Source: a virus
DNA: 64,000 bases
Virus record (IMG/VR): IMGVR_UViG_3300046170_000378
Location: 1-64,000 of that record
Direction: 5' to 3' (one strand)
Position numbers and translations under genes: made by a program. The notes below the pieces were generated by a model. It had not been told where the DNA came from. It searched no databases and saw only the letters and a list, made by a program, of their open reading frames with translations. Below are positions 1 through 7,384 of the stretch, piece after piece (the first letter of the stretch is position 1; each line of letters opens with the position of its first letter).

Positions 1-53
1 AACCACACCGCGAACATACACACACCCGAAGGACTCCGAATAGCCCCTATGCG

Positions 54-90
54 AAAAAAGAGGGACCCAGTGCTATATTCTGGATCCCTC
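54..90 (-). terminator. Rho-independent terminator after the RadA-like gene
   Basis: Read on the minus strand, an 11-bp stem (GAGGGATCCAG paired with CTGGGTCCCTC, one G-T pair) with a 9-base loop is followed by six Ts. It lies just downstream of the stop codon of the RadA-like gene. Confidence 0.85.
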
Positions 91-142
91 AGGTGTAATT
101 AAAAGTCCCGGCTTCATCTGACCCGCCGGAGGGGTATGCGAT

Positions 143-1245
143 TTATGCTGATTCTGCGTCCTGGGCAGCTTCTGCTGTCTCGGCCTCCGTCGGGAGGGAA
201 CCAAACAGGCTATCAAAGGCGCCATCCTCAGCCTTAAGCTTCTCCTTTTCTTCGGCTATCAGGGCTTCATTCAGCAGGTCTCGTGAGTAACGGCCTTCAT
301 CAAAGCTAACCCCGTTGGTGAAATCAAAGAACAGCTTTTGGCCTACATTACCCAGACGGTTCTTAGTGAATTCCATATACCTTTCAGATGAGTTCTCTCC
401 GCCCTTCCAGTTGAGGTCCATCATGGCAGTAGTCATGTGCTTCAGCTTGTTAGAGCCGACGAATGTACCACCCTTAGAGAGCTGGAGGATAGTGATAAAG
501 GTAGGTGTATACCTTGCGCTTGTTTTCACCTTTGTTTTGGGCGATCATCAGGTCTAAGGAACCACTTTTCAGTTTTAGAACGGGTTAGGCCGCACTCCTC
601 TTTAACCGTGTCATTAACCTCAGTGTAAGAGTCAGTTAAGACCAAGTCCCAACCCTGTTTAAGGGTAGCCTCGATTACTGCCTTAGGGTCTTGATCTACA
701 TAGTCACTCAAGAAGAGGATTGGTAGTTGGCCCCAGTGAGGGAATCTTTTAAGGTAACGTGCCATGTCCAACTGATTCATTTCAGCCGAGATAAAGAGTA
801 CCTTCTTGTCAGAGTTTTGTTGCACTTGGTACAGCATCTCTAGGAGCACAGTAGTCTTACCAACACCGGGTGCACCAGCGGCCATGATGTTAGAACCTGG
901 CATGAAACCACCATCATTAGAGAGGAACTTATCAGCCACAGTACCAGTAGCCATAGGCGTGAAGAGATCATCTGAGAATTTCAGATCATCTAGCTTGGTT
1001 AGTTTAACCTTAACTGACTTAGCTTTGGCATTGGCCTGCGGAGTGGTCTTGTAGTGGCCTTCATAATCTTTACGGCCTGACCAAGTACCAGACTCAGTGA
1101 TACTAAGCAGTTTACCTGCGTTGAGGTATTGAGCTACCTTGTCATATTTGGCATCTACGCCTTTGGTAACTTGAATCGTTTTAGCAGTCTCTACTGACCG
1201 CGCCTCAATAGAGGTCTTTGTCTTTTGTTTAAGTGTATATAGCAT
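143..1245 (-). CDS. RadA/DnaB-like RecA-fold ATPase (frame interrupted)
   Basis: About 366 residues once two +1 insertions near 512-540 are allowed for. The first part carries a Walker A motif (GAPGVGKTT, around residue 125) and a Walker B-like strand ending in LVLTDSYTE. After the frame breaks the protein continues with ILQLSKGGTFVGSNKLKH, which matches the conserved region after Walker B in RadA/Sms proteins (a lysine-glycine stretch followed by a leucine-glutamate/histidine helix). No N-terminal zinc finger and no Lon-like C-terminal domain is seen, so it is shorter than cellular RadA. A role in recombination or branch migration, or as a DnaB-type helicase, is likely; I cannot choose between them. 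An early-type promoter module lies directly upstream and a strong terminator follows. Confidence 0.7.
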
Positions 1246-1266
1246 ATCTTTAACTTTTAATTACAT

Positions 1267-1293
1267 AGTAAATATACGTGAAACTTTTGACAA
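1267..1293 (-). promoter_or_regulatory. Early-type promoter module (copy A)
   Basis: On the minus strand: TTGTCA, 11 bases, TATATTTACT. It is preceded by a small hairpin (CCCAGATTTTGGG) and the conserved word GTTCGTAAC. It lies 22 bases upstream of the RadA-like start. Confidence 0.6.
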
Positions 1294-1325
1294 CCCAAAA
1301 TCTGGGCTGCGAAAGTTACGAACAA

Positions 1326-1547
1326 TTATTTCTTACCAACTAGGATGCGGTTGCCGATTTTAATCTGGTCGATACTCATAAAGGCAGTGATCATACCAAG
1401 TGTAGCGGCCATCAAAAAGAAACCAGCAGCATTGGCTTCACCAGCAAAGGTGATATACTTGTCAATAGTTTCAGTTACAGTCATAGCAGCTACGGCAAAA
1501 CTAGCGATAGCGATAAGAAGGAATTTAATGTCGAATGTGATCTTCAT
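1326..1547 (-). CDS. Small two-helix membrane protein
   Basis: A 73-residue protein with two predicted membrane segments (about residues 8-24 and 40-58) separated by a short polar loop, and a basic tail ending in VGKK. I do not recognise a family. It has its own promoter module (copy B) and sits between that and the promoter of the RadA-like gene, so it is a single-gene early transcription unit. Small phage membrane proteins of this kind often act at the host envelope, but nothing in the sequence shows a specific role. Confidence 0.6.
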   Translation of the reverse strand: MKITFDIKFLLIAIASFAVAAMTVTETIDKYITFAGEANAAGFFLMAATLGMITAFMSIDQIKIGNRILVGKK

Positions 1548-1569
1548 GATTATTAGCTTTTAATTACAG

Positions 1570-1596
1570 TACTAATATACCACAAATAAATGACAT
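1570..1596 (-). promoter_or_regulatory. Early-type promoter module (copy B)
   Basis: Minus strand: TGTCA, about 11 bases, TATATTAGTA, ending about 22 bases before the start codon of the small membrane protein. It shares TTTGTGGTATATTAGTACTG with the copy near 5260 and with plus-strand copies near 45370 and 51860. Confidence 0.65.
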
Positions 1597-1635
1597 AAAA
1601 AAATCTGGAGCTAATTATTTTCAAATTATTTTCAT

Positions 1636-1666
1636 AAAAAAAGCCAGCCTCTAAGAGAGACTGGCT
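1636..1666 (-). terminator. Rho-independent terminator
   Basis: Minus strand: an 11-bp stem (AGCCAGTCTCT with AGAGGCTGGCT) with a three-base loop, followed by seven Ts. It ends the transcript of the DUF932-like gene after an untranslated stretch of about 155 bases. Confidence 0.9.
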
Positions 1667-1751
1667 GGGAAGGGACTTAGATCCTGAGTCTTATTAAGCC
1701 GTTTACTGCAGGTGGCTTGATGCTCTGATCATACTCCCGGTTTTCATAAGC

Positions 1752-1824
1752 AATTGGTTCGGAACCTCAACGGCACTTAATAGAGTTTCGATTGTCCGTG
1801 TTCTTGGTTCCGAATAGTCCAATT
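1752..1824 (-). ncRNA. Structured 3' untranslated hairpin of the DUF932-like transcript
   Basis: An outer stem AATTGG/CCAATT continues, across a four-base bulge, into a nine-base stem TTCGGAACC/GGTTCCGAA that encloses about 39 bases. The outer strand touches the stop codon of the upstream gene. Further weak stems (AAGCC/GGCTT) lie between this element and the terminator. It may be a 3'-UTR-derived small RNA or an RNA-stability element. It does not fold as a tRNA by eye. Confidence 0.4.
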
Positions 1825-2975
1825 AGTTTAGTAGTGCACCTACTTGAGCTTGAGCGTCAAGGTGTGCGTTAGCTGCAAACGGTGAAGCCATTTGATTACC
1901 AAGATCAAACTCTTTACCAAGAATGTTACCAGCTTGAACCATCATCTCAGTAGATTCTCGGTCAGTCATATTGAAAGCCAAGTTTTCAGGAGCGTGGGTT
2001 GCACAGTGAGTAACACCGTTTACCAATGACCAGATTGATTGGTCAGTACGAGCATTCTTTTTCTGAGCTGAAGTGAAATCTGCAGGATTCATATTCATCT
2101 TAGTGTATGCTGCACGGTTATCATTCAATGGGATCCAAGAGTCAGCTGCGTCACCTGCTGCACGCTTAACAATGTTGTGTGCTCGTTCCATTTCCCAAAG
2201 AGAAGCTGGAGTTTCAGTAGCCAATTTAACAGTGTTAGCAAAGTCAGTTGGAACAAAGCCCATTCTTTTGCAATTGGTTCATGTGTTGGAAGAAGTTCTC
2301 CATAGATTCCTTACTCAAGTTGTTAAGAGAGTAGGATTCGTTAGCCAAACCAGTAGTAAGACCGTTAGTACACCACATACGGTTTACATACGGCATAACT
2401 TGAATACCACCAATCGGTGAGTTCTTAAGTGTAATACCCGAGTTGAATACCTCATCAGAAAGGCCGAGTGCACCAAGATCAAAGTTGGCGTTAGGATTCA
2501 CCGCGTTAATAATAACCGAACCCTTATTACCATCAATACCCCAATTAGTAACCTCAAAGCCGTGTTGATCAATGATCTGATCGGCAAGGTTAATGAATCG
2601 GTCGTGAGAGATAATATCCGTAGCTAGCTTAGTGAAGCCAACAACCTTCTTAGAGGTAGGGGATAGAATAATAGTAATCTCATTTAGCTGAGCCGCCATA
2701 GCGTTCTTCATTTGGTTAATGAAAGAAGCTTTTGCCTCAGGGCTAAAGAGTGATTCGAACTTACTAGCGAATGCTTGGCTCATACCAATGATTTTCATAA
2801 GACCTTTAAAAGCGTCTTTAGTGATCTCTAGTCGTTTACCTTGGTATTCGATCGTAGTATCATTGATGAGGTTGATATCGCGCACTGCAACAGTCTTACG
2901 TAGTGACTGAGAGTTACGTGTCATAGCCTTGCGGTTATCGATTTCAGTTGCGGATAATGTTGTTAATACTGGCAT
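1823..2975 (-). CDS. DUF932-like phage protein (frame interrupted)
   Basis: About 383 residues after one +1 insertion near 2255. The segment VMPYVNRMWCTNGL is typical of the DUF932 family of phage and plasmid proteins, whose function is not firmly known. The N-terminal third has a mixed charged/hydrophobic pattern (KRLEITKDAFKGLMKIIG), and the C-terminal part ends with an alanine- and glutamine-rich tail. The start at 2975 is preceded by an A-rich leader and an AT-rich promoter-like stretch around 2985-3010. The gene is followed by a long structured untranslated region and a strong terminator, so it is its own transcription unit. Confidence 0.65.
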
Positions 2976-3039
2976 AATCTGTGTTATTTGTTTATTATAT
3001 GATTTACTTACTGAATTGTTTCAACAATAGGTAGAGTAT

Positions 3040-3330
3040 TTATTCAGCTTCTACTAACTGATTAGCCTTGATATAATCATCTTGATTACCAAGGACTGTA
3101 GGCTCTTGCCATTGGATTTCATAATCAAGATACTCGAACTTTTCTATGTCACTGTTTTGACCTTCAAGCATCTTACCGAAAACCTCACGAGGATCACTAT
3201 ACAGCAAAAGATCTGCATCCATCTCGATCTGAAAGGTGTGTCCACCCTTAGGCTTCCAGTGGAAGTTACCTTCGTGGAACCCGTAGTTTTCATAATATTG
3301 CGTCTGAACTAAAACTTTATTTACACTCAT
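3040..3330 (-). CDS. Hypothetical small phage protein
   Basis: 96 residues from the ATG at 3330. A longer in-frame start at 3363 exists but would lie inside the promoter module, so the inner start is chosen; it has the A-rich leader AAAGAGAAATT. The protein begins MSVNKVLVQTQYYENYGFHE and contains several aromatic and acidic residues but no motif I recognise. It lies downstream of promoter copy C and before the DUF932-like gene. Confidence 0.55.
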   Translation of the reverse strand: MSVNKVLVQTQYYENYGFHEGNFHWKPKGGHTFQIEMDADLLLYSDPREVFGKMLEGQNSDIEKFEYLDYEIQWQEPTVLGNQDDYIKANQLVEAE

Positions 3331-3369
3331 AATTTCTCTTTTTGCGTTGGCTTCAACCAACAATTACAG

Positions 3370-3396
3370 TACTAATATACGTGAAACTTTTGACAA
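3370..3396 (-). promoter_or_regulatory. Early-type promoter module (copy C)
   Basis: Minus strand: TTGTCA, 11 bases, TATATTAGTA. The hairpin CCCAGATTTTGGG and the word GTAACTTTTGAC precede it, as in copies A and D. Confidence 0.6.
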
Positions 3397-3432
3397 CCCA
3401 AAATCTGGGCGTCAAAAGTTACGAACATTTTA

Positions 3433-3829
3433 TTAAGCAACTGCAAACTTAACCATCTGAATGGAGACTTTGTAGCTTCCACCATTCTTAACTGACTTAA
3501 CAAGCACAGGAGCTTTCTTAGATCGTGGCTTATAACCAGCAATAGTATACTCATCACCTTGAAGGTAAATAGTATCTCCAACGTTGAGGTCACCTAGACC
3601 AACTAGATTCTTATACTGATCAAAGGCTTGAGCCTCTTTAGTAACAGCAACTCCACCGGAACCGATGACACCTGCGTTAACTTTAATAGTAGCAGTCTCA
3701 GCAGGTAAAAGAGATGTTACCTGCAGACAATGAAATACCGTGCTCAGCAGCTACTTTAGCCAAAGCAGCATCAAGAGATACACGAAGAGACTTAAGGGCT
3801 GGGCGATTGAAAGATTGAATTTTACTCAT
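3433..3829 (-). CDS. Hypothetical protein with beta-rich C-terminal domain (frame interrupted)
   Basis: Reading from the ATG at 3829 (MSKIQSFNRPALKSLRVSLD) and allowing one +1 insertion near 3708 gives about 131 residues ending in VKFAVA at 3433. The second half (VGLGDLNVGDTIYLQGDEYT, then AGYKPRSKKAPVLVKS) alternates hydrophobic and polar residues as in a small beta barrel. The N-terminal basic helix resembles those of nucleic-acid-binding proteins. No family is recognised. The gene has its own promoter (copy D). Confidence 0.55.
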
Positions 3830-3863
3830 TTTGTTTTTGTTTAGGATTAACGATTAATTACAA

Positions 3864-3890
3864 TACTAATATACGTGAAATAATTGACAA
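3864..3890 (-). promoter_or_regulatory. Early-type promoter module (copy D)
   Basis: Minus strand: TTGTCA, 11 bases, TATATTAGTA, with the hairpin CCCAGATTTTGGG directly upstream. It ends 35 bases before the start at 3829. Confidence 0.6.
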
Positions 3891-3926
3891 CCCAAAATCT
3901 GGGCTGACAAAGTTACGAACAATTTA

Positions 3927-4091
3927 TTAGACTACTTTAGAGATTGCGATTTGACGACCTACAAAATAGTCGAGTTTCTGAGCGGCAAATTCAATACCGG
4001 CTTGATCAAGGTTCTCAATAGCCTTATTCATCTTATAAGTCCAGTAACCGATCTTCTCAGTGTAGCCATTAGGGTAACGTGAATTTTTCAT
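3927..4091 (-). CDS. Small hypothetical protein
   Basis: 54 residues from the ATG at 4091 (MKNSRYPNGYTEKIGYWTYK). An in-frame ATG at 4145 exists, but it precedes or overlaps the promoter module at 4133-4159, so the inner start is preferred. The protein is a probable helical pair with no recognised motif. It lies in a run of single-promoter small genes. Confidence 0.5.
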   Translation of the reverse strand: MKNSRYPNGYTEKIGYWTYKMNKAIENLDQAGIEFAAQKLDYFVGRQIAISKVV

Positions 4092-4132
4092 AAAGGTGTT
4101 TTTTAGTGAGGCAGCAGCCTCGATTAGTATAC

Positions 4133-4159
4133 TACTAATATACAAAAAATATTTGACAA
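4133..4159 (-). promoter_or_regulatory. Early-type promoter module (copy E)
   Basis: Minus strand: TTGTCA, 11 bases, TATATTAGTA. It ends about 40 bases before the start at 4091. Confidence 0.55.
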
Positions 4160-4183
4160 ATAAAAATCCGGAGCTAATTATTT

Positions 4184-4351
4184 TTACAGCATGCCTTCTT
4201 CAGCCAATTCAGGAAACTTAGCTCGAAGCGCAATATCAGCGGTCCACTTCATTTCGCGCAGGCTAACAACCATAGCAGCAGTATGCGCAATAACAAGGAT
4301 CTGAATCAGATTAACCGCAAAGGGGTAAGAGTTAGAAAGAATATCAATCAT
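4184..4351 (-). CDS. Small single-helix membrane protein
   Basis: 55 residues starting MIDILSNSYPFAVNLIQ, with one long hydrophobic segment (about residues 10-30) followed by an amphipathic, charged tail (REMKWTADIALRAKF). I do not recognise a family. It lies directly downstream of promoter copy F and upstream of copy E. A membrane location is inferred from the hydrophobic stretch only. Confidence 0.5.
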   Translation of the reverse strand: MIDILSNSYPFAVNLIQILVIAHTAAMVVSLREMKWTADIALRAKFPELAEEGML

Positions 4352-4380
4352 AGTATAAGAGGTTTATTAGTTAACTTACA

Positions 4381-4408
4381 TAGCTAATATACCACAAGAA
4401 GTTGACAA
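4381..4408 (-). promoter_or_regulatory. Early-type promoter module (copy F)
   Basis: Minus strand: TTGTCA, about 11 bases, TATATTAGCTA, about 30 bases before the start at 4351. Confidence 0.5.
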
Positions 4409-4460
4409 TAAAAAATAATTTAACAACTATTTTTAGGCCCTTATATTAGGCCATATAAAA

Positions 4461-4541
4461 AAAATATATGTAGGGCGGAGTCTACTCTTCCTCGGTCCAA
4501 AAAGAACCGACCGCCCTTAGGTGAGGACTGACCTTCAACCT
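4461..4541 (-). ncRNA. Candidate small structured RNA from an early promoter
   Basis: No open reading frame follows promoter copy G: its first ATG is immediately followed by a stop. On the minus strand the transcript would fold into a seven-base outer stem (AGGGCGG with CCGCCCT, plus coordinates 4472-4478 and 4511-4517) enclosing a second hairpin (TCGGTTC with GGACCGA, five-base T loop). It then runs into eight Ts. A promoter, a compact fold and a terminator-like T run suggest a phage small RNA of roughly 80-90 bases. Confidence 0.45.
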
Positions 4542-4546
4542 ACATA

Positions 4547-4572
4547 TACAATATACGAAAAATAAATGACAA
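4547..4572 (-). promoter_or_regulatory. Early-type promoter module (copy G), upstream of the candidate RNA
   Basis: Minus strand: TTGTCA, about 11 bases, TATATTGTA, with GTTCGTAAC copies further upstream (near 4590 and 4605). Confidence 0.5.
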
Positions 4573-4709
4573 CCCAAAGCAATTCAGCGACTAGTTACGA
4601 ACAACTTACGAACCGAAAAAACTCGCAACTTAGCATGAAACAATAAGCAAAAATCACGTATTATATAAGGAGAACCGCGATTAAGCCTAGGGCCCCTATA
4701 ACTAACAAA

Positions 4710-4728
4710 GGCGACTATAGAAGTCGCC
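4710..4728 (-). terminator. Terminator-like hairpin
   Basis: Minus strand: GGCGACT, five-base loop, AGTCGCC, then TTTGTTAG. It lies 30 bases past the stop codon of the gene at 4758-5234. The T run is short. Confidence 0.55.
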
Positions 4729-4757
4729 AATGTGAATCAACTAGTGCGCGCTACCAA

Positions 4758-5234
4758 TTAAACCTCAACCAGAGTAATATTCTTAAATGAATCCTCTAGC
4801 TTATAAGCATTGTCAGCCCAAGTTTTAGAACCAATAGCCTTCCAGTGACCATGATCCGCCATCTTAGGGAAGCAGCTATGGATAGTACCAATCTTAATAT
4901 TCTCCAAGATACAGTTAGCTACAGTAACAAACTTACCAGCCTTAAGGGCCAAAGCAGTCAAGTAATGATCTGCACCTGGATGGGTAGACTTAAGCTCTAT
5001 AGTATGGAGAGCATTCTTTTGGTATCGGCTAACCAAGTTCTCTAGGGTAGACTTACCATCAGAGATACAAAAGAAACCAGCTCTACACTTAGTGATCACT
5101 CGGTATTCATACTCAACGTCCCACTTAAAGCCATACTCACTAGTATGGAAGCGGTGCATTTTACCACCTATAGCTTGCTCAATAGAGAAGGTAGTGGCAT
5201 CGGAATGTTTGTCATAGTGTTCTTTAATATACAT
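4758..5234 (-). CDS. Hypothetical phage protein
   Basis: 158 residues (MYIKEHYDKHSDATTFSIEQ at the start). It is rich in histidine, aromatic residues and scattered cysteines (KCRAGFFCIS, ANCIL, HSCFPK), which could bind metal, but no spaced pair forms a classic zinc finger. No family is recognised. It is the first gene of the leftward bank, with its own promoter (copy H) and a hairpin terminator. Confidence 0.55.
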   Translation of the reverse strand: MYIKEHYDKHSDATTFSIEQAIGGKMHRFHTSEYGFKWDVEYEYRVITKCRAGFFCISDGKSTLENLVSRYQKNALHTIELKSTHPGADHYLTALALKAGKFVTVANCILENIKIGTIHSCFPKMADHGHWKAIGSKTWADNAYKLEDSFKNITLVEV

Positions 5235-5256
5235 ATCTTTTAGCTTTTAATTACAG

Positions 5257-5283
5257 TACTAATATACCACAAATAGTTGACAC
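5257..5283 (-). promoter_or_regulatory. Early-type promoter module (copy H)
   Basis: Minus strand: GTGTCA, 11 bases, TATATTAGTACTG. It is identical in its core to copy B. It starts the leftward gene bank; to its right lies the G+C-rich island. Confidence 0.65.
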
Positions 5284-5444
5284 TAAAAAATCCAGGCTAA
5301 TAAAGTTACGAACAATTTGAAACCGCCAGGGGACCCGAAGCGTATAAAGAAAGTATTGGGTTCAGAGGAAAGATAAGGTCCCGGGCAAAGCTCCAGGGCA
5401 AAGTACCAGCAGAGCTCCCCAGCGAAGCTCCCGGGACTAAGCCG

Positions 5445-5526
5445 CCAGAGCGCTCCCAGAAGCTTCTCCAGGAGCTTACCCAGAGAAGTCCCCAGAGCGC
5501 TTCCAGGAAGCTTCCCAGGAGCTCTA
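5445..5526 (+). repeat. Imperfect direct repeats in a G+C-rich divergent intergenic region
   Basis: Two copies of about 32-35 bases start with CCAGAGCGCT at 5445 and 5492 and continue with CCAGAAGCTT... and CCAGGAAGCTT..., both ending in CCAGGAGCT. The surrounding stretch 5300-5552 is dense in CCAG, AGCTCC and six-base palindromes (AAGCTT, GAGCTC, CCCGGG, AGCGCT). I see no gene in it. Position and composition suit an origin or control region, but this is inference. Confidence 0.45.
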
Positions 5527-5552
5527 GGGGCCTTAGGGCGCACCAGCACCCC

Positions 5553-5793
5553 ATGGTCCAACTTGTACCAAGATTACCCAAAGAGTCGGCGTGCCACCAA
5601 CAGCAATTATCACCTAGAAGACCTAGAGCTCGCAGGCATATACCGGTATCAGCTGAGCTCGCACACGCACAGAAGCACCAACATAACAATCGGATACAGA
5701 GACGCAGAGGAGCGCAGGCGAGCTCGGGGAGCCTACTGGCATAAAAAACCCAGGAGTAATGATCTGGTACCCAGAGGGAGGGAGTGCAAATGA
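5553..5793 (+). CDS. Candidate small basic protein in the G+C-rich island
   Basis: From the ATG at 5553, allowing one +1 insertion near 5562, about 79 residues are read, including NYHLEDLELAGIYRYQL and a basic stretch EERRRARGAYWHKK. The stop overlaps the next ATG in an ATGA arrangement (5790-5793), which suggests translational coupling. Codon choice is G+C-rich, unlike most of the window. No family is recognised; the region is G+C-rich enough for chance open frames, so confidence is low. Confidence 0.35.
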
Positions 5794-5993
5794 GTCTAAT
5801 CACTCAAATGAATGGAGTGTGTAAATCGGATAAAGGGTCAGAGTGTCATATGAGTCAGAGAGCTTATAATGACGCAATACGCGCATATGAGCTTAATGAG
5901 CTTAAAGAGTACCCAGGGACCCAGAGTCGCGAATTTCCTGGGGGTGACATGTGGAGTCGCGGCGATTTATGGGCCTGGAGAGTAGATAAGTAA
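5790..5993 (+). CDS. Candidate small protein in the G+C-rich island
   Basis: 67 residues from the ATG at 5790 (MSLITQMNGVCKSDKGSECH), overlapping the preceding stop by four bases. A purine-rich AGGGAGGGAG lies 5-14 bases upstream, a strong Shine-Dalgarno match that is unusual for this genome. A second in-frame ATG (MSQRAYNDAIRAYELNELKE) gives a shorter, convincingly helical product of 47 residues. No family is recognised. Confidence 0.4.
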   Translation: MSLITQMNGVCKSDKGSECHMSQRAYNDAIRAYELNELKEYPGTQSREFPGGDMWSRGDLWAWRVDK

Positions 5994-6349
5994 CTTAGCT
6001 ATAGCTTTATTTCATAAGTGCTATTTGCGCAATAAGTATCACAGCGGGCCCCACCTCATCCCAGGCCTCAGAGGCTTACTAAAGACCCAACTCGATATTT
6101 AGATCACTCAGAGGACTCAGAGGTCCCGACCCCCACCAAAAAAACGTATACCGCAGAGCGCTGAAAAAATATTGGGCCCCCGGGGAAGAGAGCCTCCAGG
6201 GCCTAATCTACCACCAACGCGATCTCAAATGGATCGCGGACTGGTTCTACTTAAACGCACACTTAATCGCGCGCGGTGAAGATGAAGCCTTTGGGTATCC
6301 AATACCTCATACACCAGCAATGGACCTCAGAGACCTCAGATGATTTGCA
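5994..6349 (+). other. Stretch without an assignable gene, with one coding-like open frame
   Basis: No ATG-initiated gene is seen. One frame stays open from about 6077 to the TGA at 6341 and reads like protein (KKYWAPGEESLQGLIYHQ, then DLKWIADWFYLNAHLIARGE), but it has no ATG. The word CTCAGAG recurs (6063, 6107, 6115, 6327, 6388, 6492). It may be a gene whose start was lost to a sequence error, or a chance open frame in G+C-rich DNA. Confidence 0.3.
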
Positions 6350-6508
6350 ATGGTATCACTTAGAGTACACAGAGAACTCAAAGAACTCAGAGACCAGAGA
6401 CTCCATGTGGAAATCATCTCACGCGCGAACTCTGGTATCTGGACTATTATAGAATCGCGCGCCCCCGGGGGAAGGACCAACCACACCGGTATCTCAGAGG
6501 GCCAGTGA
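6350..6508 (+). CDS. Candidate small protein in the G+C-rich island
   Basis: 52 residues (MVSLRVHRELKELRDQRLHV at the start). A probable amphipathic helix is followed by a short hydrophobic strand (SGIWTIIESR). It starts seven bases after a stop in the same frame, so it is an in-frame continuation of the open stretch upstream. No family is recognised. Confidence 0.35.
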   Translation: MVSLRVHRELKELRDQRLHVEIISRANSGIWTIIESRAPGGRTNHTGISEGQ

Positions 6509-6578
6509 TGGACCAGCGAGGGTGAGGGGCCAGGGAGAGACCTTAAGGGTATACGCGCGAACTAGCGATGCTGAATTT

Positions 6579-6599
6579 TTCCCCGGTTCTGGGAATTTT
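6579..6599 (+). terminator. Weak terminator-like hairpin at the island's right edge
   Basis: TTCCC, seven-base loop, GGGAA, followed by TTTT. A second weak hairpin (GGGAA...TTCCC) overlaps it. It marks the change from G+C-rich to AT-rich sequence. Confidence 0.3.
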
Positions 6600-6686
6600 C
6601 CTAAATTTCCCTAATAGGACCTAAGAGAAATGAAACTAATCAATCTAGCTTTATATAAGAATAAACCCAAATAAAGAGAGCACACT

Positions 6687-6851
6687 ATGGCTAAAGACAA
6701 CAAAAGAAAGGGAATGAAAACAGTTAAGTGTATGAATCACGACCCAGAAAACTCAAAGTGGGGCGAGTATGCACCAGAAGATGGACCATGTGAAGAGACT
6801 CTACAAATAGACGAGCGCTCAACTAAGGGTTTGTGTTGGCGATGTACCTAG
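6687..6851 (+). CDS. Small cysteine-rich, probable zinc-binding protein
   Basis: 54 residues starting MAKDNKRKGMKTVKCMNH. Cysteines at about residues 15, 36, 50 and 53, the last two as CWRC, could form a four-cysteine zinc site. The N-terminus is basic. No family is recognised. It is the first gene of the rightward bank; TTATATAAG about 35 bases upstream may be its promoter. Confidence 0.5.
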   Translation: MAKDNKRKGMKTVKCMNHDPENSKWGEYAPEDGPCEETLQIDERSTKGLCWRCT

Positions 6852-6894
6852 TCGCTCGGTTACTATGGTTAAAACATTTAGATCTGAGTAACTA

Positions 6895-7383
6895 ATGAGA
6901 CGTTTCTTTAGAAAGCTTAGCAGATTTATTAGCTTTATACCACATGTGTGGCGAGGATACGATTGGGATTATCGTTATGCCGTAGACCTTTTTACTTACC
7001 AACTTTCCAGAACTGCAGACTTTTTAGAAAGCGATCGAGCCTATTCTGATAGAGCTAAACAAGATGCTGCGCGCATTCGCTCAACTGTAGAGCTATTGAC
7101 TAAAGTATATGATGAGGACTATGGAATGGCATACGTAGATGTAATTAAAGAAAAGTATGGAGAGTCTAACTTTAGTTTCAAGCCGACTAATGCACTCGAC
7201 AGCGATGGTCACCCATACTACATTATGCACGAAGAGTTTGAAAAGGATTATACAGATACTGAACTGCTATTAATTGCAGAAGACAGAGAAGCTATGGTAC
7301 ACGAGTGTAGACACAAGCAAAAACGAGCCCATAAAATTGCGTGGGACATGGTAGAACATAATATACAAAAATGGTGGGATTAA
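6895..7383 (+). CDS. Hypothetical phage protein
   Basis: 162 residues. A basic, aromatic N-terminus (MRRFFRKLSRFISFIPHVWR) is followed by a largely helical, charged body (LLTKVYDEDYGMAYVDVIKE, then EDREAMVHECRHKQKRA) and a C-terminal WDMVEHNIQKWWD. No catalytic motif or family is recognised. It is one base from the methylglyoxal synthase gene, so the two are probably co-transcribed. Confidence 0.6.
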   Translation: MRRFFRKLSRFISFIPHVWRGYDWDYRYAVDLFTYQLSRTADFLESDRAYSDRAKQDAARIRSTVELLTKVYDEDYGMAYVDVIKEKYGESNFSFKPTNALDSDGHPYYIMHEEFEKDYTDTELLLIAEDREAMVHECRHKQKRAHKIAWDMVEHNIQKWWD

Positions 7384-7384
7384 T

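Noticed and set aside
1752-1824. tRNA gene in the structured region after the DUF932-like gene
   Set aside because: The GGTTC words suggested a T arm, but no seven-base acceptor stem, anticodon arm and conserved T loop can be placed together.
5283-5803. Long minus-strand open frames across the G+C-rich island
   Set aside because: Their products are low-complexity (repeated Leu, Gly, Ser, Trp) and arise from the repeat composition; no start context or conserved motif supports them.
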